From Phreatobacter sp. (lineage in GTDB: Bacteria > Pseudomonadota > Alphaproteobacteria > Rhizobiales > Phreatobacteraceae): a stretch of DNA of 64,000 nucleotides. The stretch spans positions 1 through 64,000 of the forward strand of contig NZ_JALHMP010000011.1 of assembly GCF_022843985.1 (NCBI RefSeq). Direction: 5' to 3'. The notes below the pieces were generated by a model that saw nothing but the letters and a program-made list of their open reading frames with translations, was not told where the DNA came from and ran no database searches. Shown here in pieces: positions 25,687 through 33,866 of this stretch; positions within the stretch are counted from its first letter, which is position 1; every line of letters begins with the position of its first letter. A program made the translations under genes and the position numbers.

Positions 25687-27333
25687 TCAGGCCGCCGGCC
25701 CCACCGTCACCGGCGTATAGTCCTGGAACCAGTTGCGGGCCTGGACGAAACCCTTCACGCGGGCCGACAGGCCGCGCGGATTGAGATCATGGACGACGAA
25801 CAGCGCCGCGGCGTCGTCCACCAGCAGGGCATGCAGCTTGCCCATCGCCTCGTTCTGCGCCGCGGGATCGAAGGCTTCGCGCATGACCTTGATCTGCGCA
25901 TCGATCGCCGGGTTATTGTACCAGCCCCAGTTGACGCCGCGGGGCGCGGTCAGCGTCGAATCGTAGATCACCCAGCCGGTCGTCGGGTCGATGGAGGGGA
26001 TGGCGATATTGAGGGCGTGGAAGCCCTTCTGCTGGTCGGTGCGCGTGCCGCCGCGCAGCATGTTGATGATGGTGGTGAAGTCGACCACCTCGAACTTCAC
26101 GTCGATCCAGATCTCCTTGAGGTTCTCCTGGATCATCTCGTTCATTGGCAGCGGCACCATCTGGCCGCCGCCCCCGGACGCGATGACCGCGACGACCTCA
26201 AGCCGCTTGGCGGGTCCATAGCCGGCTTCGGTCATCAGCTTCTTTGCCGCCGCGACATCGTAGCGGATGTCAAATGTCGGCTTGCCGAACCAGGGATCGC
26301 CGGGCAGGACCTTGCCCTTGGCCGGCAGCGCCGTGCCGGACAGCAACTGCACCATGCTGTCGCGGTCGATGGCGAGATTGGCCGCGCGCCGCACGCGCAG
26401 ATCGGCGAAGGGGGTGCCGGGATTGACGTTGAGCCGCCAGGCCCAGATGTGGGGATAGGAGTTCTGGACCACCTGGAAGCCCGCCGATTTCAGGGAGGGA
26501 ATGGCGTCGGGCGGCAGGGTTTCGGCCATGTCGATCGTGCCGGAGCGCAGGGCCGCGATCCGCGCATTGGCATCAGGAATGGGTAGCAGCACGGTGCGCT
26601 GCGTCTTCGGCACGCGGCCCTTGTCCCAATAGGCGGTGTTGGCCTCCAGCTCGACCCGCTCGCGCGGGGTGACGGAGACGACCTTGTAGGGACCGGTGCC
26701 GGCAGGACGCTGGGTGAAGCGCTGCCAGTCGCCACCGAGTTCGGCCAGCCGTGCCGGGCTGACGAACCAGAGATAGGCGAGTTGATAGGGCAGCATGCCG
26801 TCGACGACATTGGTGGTCACCGCGATGGTCTTCGCGTCGATCTTCGTGTAGCCGGCAATGGATGACAGGCGCGAGCGCACCAGGCCGACGCGCGGCTGGT
26901 GGAACTGCGGCGCATCCGCCTTGAAGATGGAATCGAAATTCCAGATCACGGCATCGGCGTCGAAGGCCGTGCCGTCATGGAAGGTGACGCCCTCGCGCAG
27001 GGTGATGATCCAGCGCTGCCGGTTGGCCGGGTCGATCTCCCACTTGGTTGCAAGGCCCGGCGTCAGGCCCGAGGGCTGGTCGGCCTTGGTCATGTCCCAG
27101 TTCACCAGCGCGTCGAAGACCATATAGGCGCCGAAGCGCAGGCCCTCGAAGCCGCCTTCCGGCCCGCCCCACATGCGCGGCACGTCGGAGAGCGAGATGC
27201 CGATGCGCAGCGGGGCGTTGGCCGCCTGCGCGCCTGCCGTACCCGGCAGGGTCGCCGCACCGGCCGCCACGGCGGCGCCCTTCAGCAGGGTCCGGCGGGA
27301 AAAGGCACTGCTCGTGAGGGTCTTGCGCGCCAT
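25687..27333 (-). CDS. Extracellular solute-binding protein family 5 (peptide-type ABC receptor)
   Basis: 548 residues. A Tat-type signal, SRRTLLKG (Arg13-Arg14), precedes a hydrophobic stretch with cleavage near GTAGA-QAA. The SBP_bac_5 fold is seen in LATKWEIDPANRQRWIITLR (about 96-115), GVTFHDGTAFDADAVIWNFD (about 117-136) and GTGPYKVVSV (about 213-222). Family members bind oligopeptides, nickel or diverse organic ligands. No matching DppBCDF-type permease or ATPase is nearby, so it is an orphan receptor. It is 183 nt downstream of the carbamoylase gene on the same strand. Confidence 0.93.
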   Translation of the reverse strand: MARKTLTSSAFSRRTLLKGAAVAAGAATLPGTAGAQAANAPLRIGISLSDVPRMWGGPEGGFEGLRFGAYMVFDALVNWDMTKADQPSGLTPGLATKWEIDPANRQRWIITLREGVTFHDGTAFDADAVIWNFDSIFKADAPQFHQPRVGLVRSRLSSIAGYTKIDAKTIAVTTNVVDGMLPYQLAYLWFVSPARLAELGGDWQRFTQRPAGTGPYKVVSVTPRERVELEANTAYWDKGRVPKTQRTVLLPIPDANARIAALRSGTIDMAETLPPDAIPSLKSAGFQVVQNSYPHIWAWRLNVNPGTPFADLRVRRAANLAIDRDSMVQLLSGTALPAKGKVLPGDPWFGKPTFDIRYDVAAAKKLMTEAGYGPAKRLEVVAVIASGGGGQMVPLPMNEMIQENLKEIWIDVKFEVVDFTTIINMLRGGTRTDQQKGFHALNIAIPSIDPTTGWVIYDSTLTAPRGVNWGWYNNPAIDAQIKVMREAFDPAAQNEAMGKLHALLVDDAAALFVVHDLNPRGLSARVKGFVQARNWFQDYTPVTVGPAA

Positions 27334-27367
27334 GACGGCCTCCAGGTTCGGTCACCTGGAAGGTCCT

Positions 27368-27384
27368 GCATACAATTCATATGC
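27368..27384. promoter_or_regulatory. Possible GntR-type operator upstream of the orphan receptor gene
   Basis: GCATA-CAATTCA-TATGC, a 5-bp-arm dyad in a local AT-rich patch, 34 nt upstream of the receptor start. It loosely resembles GntR-family sites. No GntR gene is in the window. Confidence 0.25.
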
Positions 27385-27516
27385 CAGCCGGTGCGCCGGC
27401 GCAAAGCCCTGAAATCAAGCATCAATTTCTGCGGAGCGCGCATGGGTGACTGGATTCGGATGCGGCAGCCTGCCTCCATGCGAGGCAGGGGCCGTCCCTG
27501 GCGCAGCCGCGGGCCG

Positions 27517-28452
27517 TCAGCGTCCCAGCGGTTCGCCGACGCCGACGCGCTCGGTGATGAGGCCGTAATGTTCGATGCGGCGATGGCGCTTGAAGTCGAA
27601 GATCGTCTCCTTGCCGAAGACGGTGTCGTCGAGGTCGCAGGCATGGACCAGCACGCCGTCGTGCTCGTGCGGCAGTTCGCCGACGATCTTGCCGTTGGGA
27701 TCGACGATCAGCGTGCCGCCCATCAGGTGGTTGCCGTCCTCCGTGCCGGCCTTGGCGACGGCGACGACCCAGGTGGCGTTCTGATAGGCGCCCGCCTGGC
27801 AGGACAGACGATGGTGGAACAGCCGGTCCTCCATGCCCTCGCCGGCGCGCTGCGAATTGACCGAGGGCGTGTTGAAGCCGAGCACCACCATCTCGACGCC
27901 CTGCAGGCCCATGACCCGGTAGGTCTCCGGCCAGCGGCGATCGTTGCAGATCGCCATGCCCATCAGCCCGCCTTCGAAGCGCCAGACCGGAAAGCCGGTG
28001 TCACCGGGCTCGAAATAGCGCTTTTCGAGATGTTGGTGGGTACGTTCGGGATCGAACTCGACATGGCCGGGCAGGTGGGTCTTGCGATACTTGCCGACGA
28101 CGGCGCCAGCCTTGTCGACGAGGATCGAGGTGTTGAAATGGTGGCCGTCGGGGGTCAGCTCGGCATAGCCGAAGCTCATCGCCATGCCGAAGGCCCTGGC
28201 CTTGTCGAACAGCGGTTGCGTCGCCGCATTGGGCATCGCGGCCTCGAACCACATGTCCATCTTCGCCCGGTCCTCTTCGTACCAGCGCGGGAAGAAGGTG
28301 GTCAGCGCCAGTTCGGGATAGACGATGAAGGTCGCACCCTTGGCCTTGGCCTCCTCCATCAGCGCGATCATGCGGGCCACCACGCTGGCGCGGCTTTCCG
28401 CCTTCTGGATGGGGCCGAGCTGGGCTGCGGCGACGGTGACGATGCGGGCCAT
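27517..28452 (-). CDS. N-carbamoyl-D-amino-acid hydrolase (nitrilase superfamily)
   Basis: 311 residues. The nitrilase triad is visible: Glu47 in VYPELAL, Lys124 in KYRKTHLPGH and Cys169 in AICNDRRWPE. The CNDRRWPETYRVMGLQG block is characteristic of Agrobacterium D-carbamoylase, which hydrolyses N-carbamoyl-D-amino acids to D-amino acid, CO2 and ammonia. A related amidase specificity cannot be excluded. ATG 28452 has GGAG 9 nt upstream. It follows the amino acid ABC permease by 22 nt, so transport and hydrolysis are likely linked. Confidence 0.92.
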   Translation of the reverse strand: MARIVTVAAAQLGPIQKAESRASVVARMIALMEEAKAKGATFIVYPELALTTFFPRWYEEDRAKMDMWFEAAMPNAATQPLFDKARAFGMAMSFGYAELTPDGHHFNTSILVDKAGAVVGKYRKTHLPGHVEFDPERTHQHLEKRYFEPGDTGFPVWRFEGGLMGMAICNDRRWPETYRVMGLQGVEMVVLGFNTPSVNSQRAGEGMEDRLFHHRLSCQAGAYQNATWVVAVAKAGTEDGNHLMGGTLIVDPNGKIVGELPHEHDGVLVHACDLDDTVFGKETIFDFKRHRRIEHYGLITERVGVGEPLGR

Positions 28453-28474
28453 GAGGGGTCTCCTGGAGGGGCCT

Positions 28475-29140
28475 CTAGTGTCCAAGCCGGTGTTCGAGCC
28501 GGCTGACGAGCCGCACGATGGGCCAGAGGACGATGAGATAGAGGAAGGCGGCGAGGACGATGGGCGAGGTGTTGTAGGTCACGCTGCGGGCCATGTCGGC
28601 GGCATAGAGCAACTCGGTGAAGGATACGACCGAGGCGATGGAGGTGAGCTTGATCACCTCCACCGTGTTGGAGACGAGGTCCGGCAGCACGTTGCGGGTC
28701 GCCTGCGGGAGAATCACGGACCGGTAGGTCTGCACCCAGCTCAGCCCGGTCGAGCGCGCCGCCTCCCATTGTCCCTTGCCGACGGATTCGATGCCGGCGC
28801 GGAAAATCTCGCCATAGAAGGACGAGGCGTTGAGGAAGAAGGCGATGCAGACCGCCATGAAGGGCGACATGCGGATGCCGGCGAAGGGCAGGCCGGAATA
28901 GATGATGATCAGCAACACCAGCGGCGGCACGGCGCGGAAGAAGTCGACATAGGCCTTGGTGGCGAGCCGCAGCGCCCGCGAGCGCGCCATCGCCCCCGTC
29001 GCCACCATCAGCCCGCCGGCGAGGCCGAGCGGAATGACGGCCAGGCACAGCAGCAGCGTCATCTGCGCGCCGCCGAAAATGATCGGCCAGGCCTGCCGCA
29101 TGATGTCGAAGTTGAGGAACTGGAAGAGGAAGATCTCCAT
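28475..29140 (-). CDS. Polar amino acid ABC transporter permease
   Basis: 221 residues with about five helices. The His/Glu/Gln-type permease signature is present: VDFFRAVPPLVLLIIIYSGLP (about 65-85, shown only by its ends here as VDFFRAVPPL), and the EAA loop IESVGKGQWEAARSTGL (about 116-132). Its ATG shares one base with the stop of the second permease gene (TGATG), so the two are coupled. With the other permease it forms the membrane channel. Confidence 0.94.
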   Translation of the reverse strand: MEIFLFQFLNFDIMRQAWPIIFGGAQMTLLLCLAVIPLGLAGGLMVATGAMARSRALRLATKAYVDFFRAVPPLVLLIIIYSGLPFAGIRMSPFMAVCIAFFLNASSFYGEIFRAGIESVGKGQWEAARSTGLSWVQTYRSVILPQATRNVLPDLVSNTVEVIKLTSIASVVSFTELLYAADMARSVTYNTSPIVLAAFLYLIVLWPIVRLVSRLEHRLGH

Positions 29141-29823
29141 CACGCCCTCTTCCAGGCGAAGCGCCGCTCGATCCACGATCCCAGCGCGACGACAGGCACG
29201 AAGATGAGGATATAGGCCACGGCGGCCATCATCAGCGGCGTCGCATTGCCTGACAGCGACATGGCCGAGGTGCCCTCGTTCATGATCTCGCCAACCCCGA
29301 TCACCGTGCCGAGTGCAGTGTTCTTGGTCACCGCGATGGTCCGGTTGGTCAGCGGCGGCACGCAGATGCGGATCGCCTGCGGCAGGATCACCGACGTCAT
29401 GGTCTGCCAGTGGCTGAGCCCGGTGGAGCGCGCCGCCTCCCACTGGCCCTTGCGCACCGAGACGATGCCCGACCAGAAGATCTCCTCGGCGAAGGCCGCG
29501 AGCACCAGCGACAGCACGAGCCAGAGCACGGCGAAGCCGGAAATGTTGATGCCGAGATTGGGCAGGCCGAAATAGACGATGAGGATGGCGACCAGCGGCG
29601 GCAGGGCGCGGAACATGTCGACGAAGACGATGATCGGCGCATTGGCAAGGCGCGAGCGGTAGCTGCGGATCACCGCCAGGACGAGGCCGAGGGCCAGGCC
29701 CGTGATCACCACCGCCACGGCGATCTGCAGCGTCACCGCCACGCCCGAGAGGATATCGGGCCAGTAGCGGGCGATCAGCTCCGGCTTCAGGAAGGCGTCC
29801 TGGAAGCGCTCGAGGCCGGTCAC
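29140..29823 (-). CDS. Polar amino acid ABC transporter permease
   Basis: 227 residues from a GTG at 29823 with GGGAGG 6 nt upstream. It shows FVDMFRALPPLVAILIVYFG (about 67-86) and the EAA loop IVSVRKGQWEAARSTGLS (about 119-136), both typical of HisM/GlnP-type permeases. It is the partner of the permease at 28475-29140. An inverted-repeat element lies between it and the ATPase gene. Confidence 0.94.
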   Translation of the reverse strand: MTGLERFQDAFLKPELIARYWPDILSGVAVTLQIAVAVVITGLALGLVLAVIRSYRSRLANAPIIVFVDMFRALPPLVAILIVYFGLPNLGINISGFAVLWLVLSLVLAAFAEEIFWSGIVSVRKGQWEAARSTGLSHWQTMTSVILPQAIRICVPPLTNRTIAVTKNTALGTVIGVGEIMNEGTSAMSLSGNATPLMMAAVAYILIFVPVVALGSWIERRFAWKRA

Positions 29824-29857
29824 CTGAGGCCTCCCGCCGCCGGAGCAATCACGACAT

Positions 29858-30019
29858 GCCCCACCCGCACGCTCCCCTTCTCGCTGCGCTCGCAGGGGAG
29901 GGGGACTTTGGCGCTCAGCCCTTCATGCTCCGGTCGGGCCTGGCTCGACGGCCGGCGATGAGCCGGGGCGCAATAGTCCCCCTCTCCTCGCGCCAGCGAG
30001 GGGAGGGTGCGGGTGGGGC
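29858..30019. repeat. Palindromic dispersed repeat, copy B (inside the amino acid ABC operon)
   Basis: About 162 bp with inverted ends GCCCCACCCGCACGCTCCCC and GGGGAGGGTGCGGGTGGGGC, a perfect 20-bp terminal inverted repeat. Inner arms GGGAGGGGGACTTT and ATAGTCCCCCTCTCC are shared with copy A at 8433-8585; the centre differs. It carries no gene. It separates the ATPase gene from the permease gene by 232 nt. Confidence 0.85.
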
Positions 30020-30055
30020 CATTTCCATCCCCCCTCAACGGGCGATCAGAATACC

Positions 30056-30790
30056 TCACCGCGACAGCTCCCCGACGAAGTCCCGGGTGCGCGGAAGCTG
30101 CGGATTGCCGAAGATCTCCGCCGGCGTGCCCTGTTCGAGAATCTGGCCCTCCGCCATGAAGACGATTCGGTCGGCGGCGTCGCGGGCGAAGCGCATCTCG
30201 TGGCTGACGACGACCATGGTCATGCCCGAGGCCTTGAGGTCACGCATCACCCCGAGCACCGCGCCGACCAGTTCCGGATCGAGCGCCGACGTCGGCTCGT
30301 CGAAGAGCATGATCTTCGGCTCCAGTGCCAGCGCCCGGGCGATCGCCACGCGCTGCTGCTGGCCGCCCGAGAGTTCGGACGGGTAGCTCGGCGCTTTTTC
30401 TTTCAGTCCGACGCGATCAAGCGCGGCGCGGCCGATCGCTTCGGCCTCGTCCCGGCTCTTGCCCAGCACCTTGCGCAGCGCCAGCGTGACGTTCCCGAGC
30501 GCCGTCATGTGCGGGTAGAGGTTGAAGGCCTGGAAGACCATGCCGATCTGCCGGCGCATGGCGTTGATGTCGATGCCAGGCGCCATCAGGTCGACGCCAT
30601 CCACGATCACCTGGCCGGCTGTCGGCTCCTCGAGCCGGTTGCAGCAGCGCAGCATGGTCGACTTGCCCGAGCCCGAAGGCCCGATGATGAAGACCAATTC
30701 CCGCGCGGCGACGGAAAAGTCGATGCCGCGCAGGATCTCGGTGGTGCCGAAGCTCTTTCTGAGGCCCCGGACGTCGAGCAGTGCCGACAT
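30056..30790 (-). CDS. Polar amino acid ABC transporter ATP-binding protein
   Basis: 244 residues, GlnQ/HisP type. Walker A GPSGSGKST (about 37-45), Q-loop MVFQAFNLYPHM (about 84-95), signature LSGGQQQRVAIARAL (about 139-153), Walker B IMLFDEPTSALDPEL (about 159-173) and the switch His in VVVSHEM (about 193-199). Its ATG overlaps the stop of the binding-protein gene (TGATG). Confidence 0.95.
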   Translation of the reverse strand: MSALLDVRGLRKSFGTTEILRGIDFSVAARELVFIIGPSGSGKSTMLRCCNRLEEPTAGQVIVDGVDLMAPGIDINAMRRQIGMVFQAFNLYPHMTALGNVTLALRKVLGKSRDEAEAIGRAALDRVGLKEKAPSYPSELSGGQQQRVAIARALALEPKIMLFDEPTSALDPELVGAVLGVMRDLKASGMTMVVVSHEMRFARDAADRIVFMAEGQILEQGTPAEIFGNPQLPRTRDFVGELSR

Positions 30791-31623
30791 CAGCAGCGCG
30801 GCTCGCGGGCGGTCGCGTCATAGCCCGCCATGCCGGGAACGCCGGAGCCCGGGAAGATGGTGACGGCCGCGGAACCCGGACGGGGCGCGATGCCGAACCA
30901 CTTCTCGAAGATCTTCGCCATGGTGCCGTCCTTCTTGATGCACTCGATGGCGTTCTCGAGGGCCGCACGGGTCGCGAGGTCGCCGTTGCGGACGGGCGCG
31001 GCCCAAACGAGGCCGGTCTTGTGCAGATAGTCGAGTTTGATCTGCGGGTTGTTGCGCACGGCGAAGGCGGCGACCGTCTCGGCGGTGATATTGGCGACGG
31101 CGCGGCCGGCGATGACCGCCTGCACGGCATCGGTCTGGGTACCGAAGGCTTCCACCTTCCAGCCCACCGTGGCCTCCATCGATTTCGCCCAGCTCTCGTA
31201 GGCCGAGCCGCGGTTCACCGAGACGACCTTGTCGCGCAGCGAGGCAAGATCGGTAATCGCTGCGTCACCCCGACGGGTGACAAGGCGGAAGTCCGTATCG
31301 AGATAGCCCTCGGTGAAAAGCAGGCTCTCGGCGCGCTCCCTGGTCACCGTGACCGGAGCCGCGATGAAGTCGTAGGTGCCGGCGTTCAGCGCCGGGATGA
31401 TGCCGGAGAACTGCGTCGAGGTGATTTCGATGGGGCGGCCGAGGCGCCTGGCGACTTCCTGGAACAGGTCGATGTTGAAGCCCTGGACGCCGCCGGCGGC
31501 GAGGTTCGGGAAGGCATGCGGGGCGAAGGTGCCGTCGACGGCGGTCTTGATGGGAGCCTGCGCCAGGGCCTGTCCGGTCATGAGCGTCGCAAGGCCTGCG
31601 GCAGCGAGAATATGGCGGAGCAT
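30790..31623 (-). CDS. Polar amino acid ABC transporter substrate-binding protein (family 3)
   Basis: 277 residues. A signal peptide (MLRHILAAAGLATLMTGQALA) is followed by the SBP_bac_3 domain: GFNIDLFQEVARRLG (about 48-62), FSGIIPALNAGTYDFIAAPV (about 72-91) and VTRERAESLLFTEGYL (about 93-108). It binds an amino acid or derivative in the periplasm. It is the first gene of the operon SBP-ATPase-permease-permease-carbamoylase, and is divergent from a LysR gene. Confidence 0.93.
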   Translation of the reverse strand: MLRHILAAAGLATLMTGQALAQAPIKTAVDGTFAPHAFPNLAAGGVQGFNIDLFQEVARRLGRPIEITSTQFSGIIPALNAGTYDFIAAPVTVTRERAESLLFTEGYLDTDFRLVTRRGDAAITDLASLRDKVVSVNRGSAYESWAKSMEATVGWKVEAFGTQTDAVQAVIAGRAVANITAETVAAFAVRNNPQIKLDYLHKTGLVWAAPVRNGDLATRAALENAIECIKKDGTMAKIFEKWFGIAPRPGSAAVTIFPGSGVPGMAGYDATAREPRC

Positions 31624-31730
31624 GATGGGAACCCTCTGTTGGGAGCCGCTCTGACGGCGGTGGTTCCCAACGTAAACACGCAAAAAAGGGCACCTCAATA
31701 TCATTGACGATGAATAATCAAGCCTTGAGT

Positions 31731-31745
31731 ATAATCATAGATTAT
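31731..31745. promoter_or_regulatory. AT-rich palindrome in the divergent LysR/ABC interval
   Basis: ATAATC-ATA-GATTAT, perfect 6-bp arms, lies 33 nt upstream of the LysR start. The whole stretch 31690-31750 is strikingly AT-rich for this genome. It is a good candidate LysR operator controlling itself and the transporter operon. Confidence 0.5.
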
Positions 31746-31777
31746 ATTGCCCGCTCCCTGGGCACGAGGGCCCACCC

Positions 31778-32686
31778 ATGCTCAATCTGCGGCAACTGGA
31801 AATCTTCCGTGAGGTCATCCGCTGCCAGACGACCGTCGGCGCGGCGGAGGCGCTGGCCATTTCGCAGCCGGCCGTCTCCAACGCCATCAGGCAGATCGAG
31901 GCCCAGCTCGGGCTGCCACTCTTCGACCGGATCGGCAATCGCCTGGTTCCGACCGCCGAGGCGCAGGAGGTCATGCGCGGCTCGGAACCGATCTTCTCGC
32001 TCTACCGGGCCTTTTCCCAGAAGCTGAAGGATCTGCGTGATACCCGAACGGGCAGCCTCAGGGTCCTCTCGACCCCGGCCCTCTCCAACGCCCTGGTGCC
32101 GCGCGCCCTCAAGGCCTTTCTCGCGAGCCGGCCGGACATGCATGTCTTCTTCGATGTCAGGCGGACGCCGGGCGTGGTCGAAGGTGTCGAGACCGGCTTC
32201 GTCGATCTTGGCTTCTCGCTCTCGCCGCAGCCGCGGCCGGGCATCGAGGCCACGGCCATCTGCACGGGACAGATGGTCTGCGTCTGCCCGCCCGATCATC
32301 CGCTGGCCGATCGGTCCGAGATTTCCGCCACCGATCTCGCCGCCTATCCGCTCGTCGGCTTCGAGCCGGGAACCCCGCTCGGCTTCGCCCTCAACCAGGG
32401 TTTCTGGACCCCGGCGCTGCAGGACCGGGTGATGGTGGAGACGCGCTACAGCGGCACCGCCTGCCTCCTCGCCGAGAGCGGCGTCGGCGTCGCGGTGGTC
32501 GATTCCTTCGCCGTCGTCGGTGGACGCTACGACCTCGTCTTCCGTCCGCTCAGCCCGCGGGTGCCGATCCAGGCCTTCGCCCTGACGGCCCGCGGGCAGC
32601 CGCCGAAGCGCGTCGTCCGCGCTTTCCTGAAGGAGGTTCAGGCGAGCGCCGTCCGCTTCGCCGATCCTTTCGTGGCGCTGCCGTGA
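31778..32686 (+). CDS. LysR family transcriptional regulator
   Basis: 302 residues. Helix-turn-helix at about residues 1-60 (LNLRQLEIFREVIRCQTT... ISQPAVSNAIRQIEAQLGL), then an effector-binding domain from about 92 (GSLRVLSTPALSNALVPRAL). It is divergent from the amino acid ABC operon and in line with the DHDPS-family and amidohydrolase genes, so it may control both sides of a single catabolic pathway. The ATG at 31778 starts the standard LysR N-terminus. Confidence 0.93.
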   Translation: MLNLRQLEIFREVIRCQTTVGAAEALAISQPAVSNAIRQIEAQLGLPLFDRIGNRLVPTAEAQEVMRGSEPIFSLYRAFSQKLKDLRDTRTGSLRVLSTPALSNALVPRALKAFLASRPDMHVFFDVRRTPGVVEGVETGFVDLGFSLSPQPRPGIEATAICTGQMVCVCPPDHPLADRSEISATDLAAYPLVGFEPGTPLGFALNQGFWTPALQDRVMVETRYSGTACLLAESGVGVAVVDSFAVVGGRYDLVFRPLSPRVPIQAFALTARGQPPKRVVRAFLKEVQASAVRFADPFVALP

Positions 32687-32788
32687 GCGGCCCGGCATGG
32701 AAGCCTTGCGACGGCCGGCTTTGACCGCCACCCTCGTTCCGTGGCATCGCCAGCATCGAAACGCGCCCCCCTTGAGAGGACAAGAGCC

Positions 32789-33736
32789 ATGAAGGCGAAC
32801 GGAACGGATCTGACCACGGCCAGCGGTGTCTATGTCATCGCGGCGACGCCCTTCCACGAGGACGGTCGCATCGACGAGAAGTCGACGGATTCCATGGTTG
32901 ATTTCTACCGTGCCTGCGGCGCCGACGGGCTCACCATTCTCGGTGTCATGGGCGAGGCGCCCAAGCTCGCCGCCGAGGAATCGGTCGCCATCTCCAAGCA
33001 GATCATCCAGCGCGCCGGCCCCTCCATGCCGGTCATCGTCGGCGTCTCGGCGCCGGGTTTCGCCGCCATGCGCTCGCTCGCCCGCACCGTGATGGATGCC
33101 GGCGCTGCCGGCGTCATGATCGCCCCGCCCAACACGCTGCGCACCGACGACCAGATCATCGGCTACTACAAGCAGGCAGTCGATGCGATCGGCGACGACG
33201 TGCCCTTCTGCATCCAGGATTTTCCCATCACCTTCTCGGTGGTGATGAGCCCGAAGGTCATCCGCGCCATCATCCAGGACCTGCCGTCCTGCGTGATGCT
33301 GAAGCACGAGGACTGGCCGGGCCTGGAGAAGATCTCGACCCTGCGCGGCTTCGAGGCCGACGGTTCCATGCGCCACGTCTCCATCCTGTGCGGCAATGGC
33401 GGCCTGTTCCTCGACTTCGAATGCGAGCGCGGCGCCGACGGCGCCATGACCGGCTATGCTTTCCCGGACATGCTGGTGGACGTGGTCCGGCTGCAGAAGG
33501 CCGGCAAGCGCGACGCCGCCCATGATCTCTTCGACGCCCACCTGCCGCTGATCCGTTACGAGCAGCAGCCGGGCGCCGGCCTCGCCGTGCGCAAATATCT
33601 GATGAAGAAGCGCGGCGTCATCGCCTCCGACGCCCAGCGCAAGCCCAGCGCCCCGCTCTCGGCCAAGGCGCGTGCCGAGGTCGACTATCTCTTCGACCGG
33701 CTGGCCAAGCACGACGCCCGCGCCAAAGCGGCGTGA
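32789..33736 (+). CDS. Dihydrodipicolinate synthase/N-acetylneuraminate lyase family protein
   Basis: 315 residues. The TIM-barrel family is clear: YVIAATPFHEDGRID (about 15-29), LTILGVMGEAPKLAAEE (about 48-64) and the Schiff-base Lys172 in CVMLKHEDWPG. The usual catalytic Tyr (YNxP motif) is replaced: the strand reads PFCIQDFP with Gln143 where Tyr is expected, so the reaction probably differs from DapA. ATG 32789 has GAGAGG upstream. Neighbours suggest a role in breakdown of an imported carboxylate or amino acid derivative. Confidence 0.92.
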   Translation: MKANGTDLTTASGVYVIAATPFHEDGRIDEKSTDSMVDFYRACGADGLTILGVMGEAPKLAAEESVAISKQIIQRAGPSMPVIVGVSAPGFAAMRSLARTVMDAGAAGVMIAPPNTLRTDDQIIGYYKQAVDAIGDDVPFCIQDFPITFSVVMSPKVIRAIIQDLPSCVMLKHEDWPGLEKISTLRGFEADGSMRHVSILCGNGGLFLDFECERGADGAMTGYAFPDMLVDVVRLQKAGKRDAAHDLFDAHLPLIRYEQQPGAGLAVRKYLMKKRGVIASDAQRKPSAPLSAKARAEVDYLFDRLAKHDARAKAA

Positions 33737-33746
33737 ACGGGCCCGG

Positions 33747-33773
33747 GGGCCGTCGGCGGAAGGCCGGCGGCCC
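33747..33773. other. GC-rich stem-loop between the lyase and amidohydrolase genes
   Basis: GGGCCGTCGGC and GCCGGCGGCCC pair over 11 positions (one T-G wobble) around a 5-nt loop. There is no U-tract. It may modulate read-through or stability between the two genes. Confidence 0.35.
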
Positions 33774-33866
33774 GCCGGGTCGTCGGGTCAACCATGCGCA
33801 GGCGCGCTGGACTTCGCTGCAGCGCGGTCGTGTTATGCGCGCTGGCTGATCGACCCCGGGGGTATC

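Noticed and set aside
27470-27488. CTGCCTC-CATGC-GAGGCAG hairpin downstream of the carbamoylase gene
   Set aside because: No U-tract on either strand, so not called a terminator; could be a chance hairpin.
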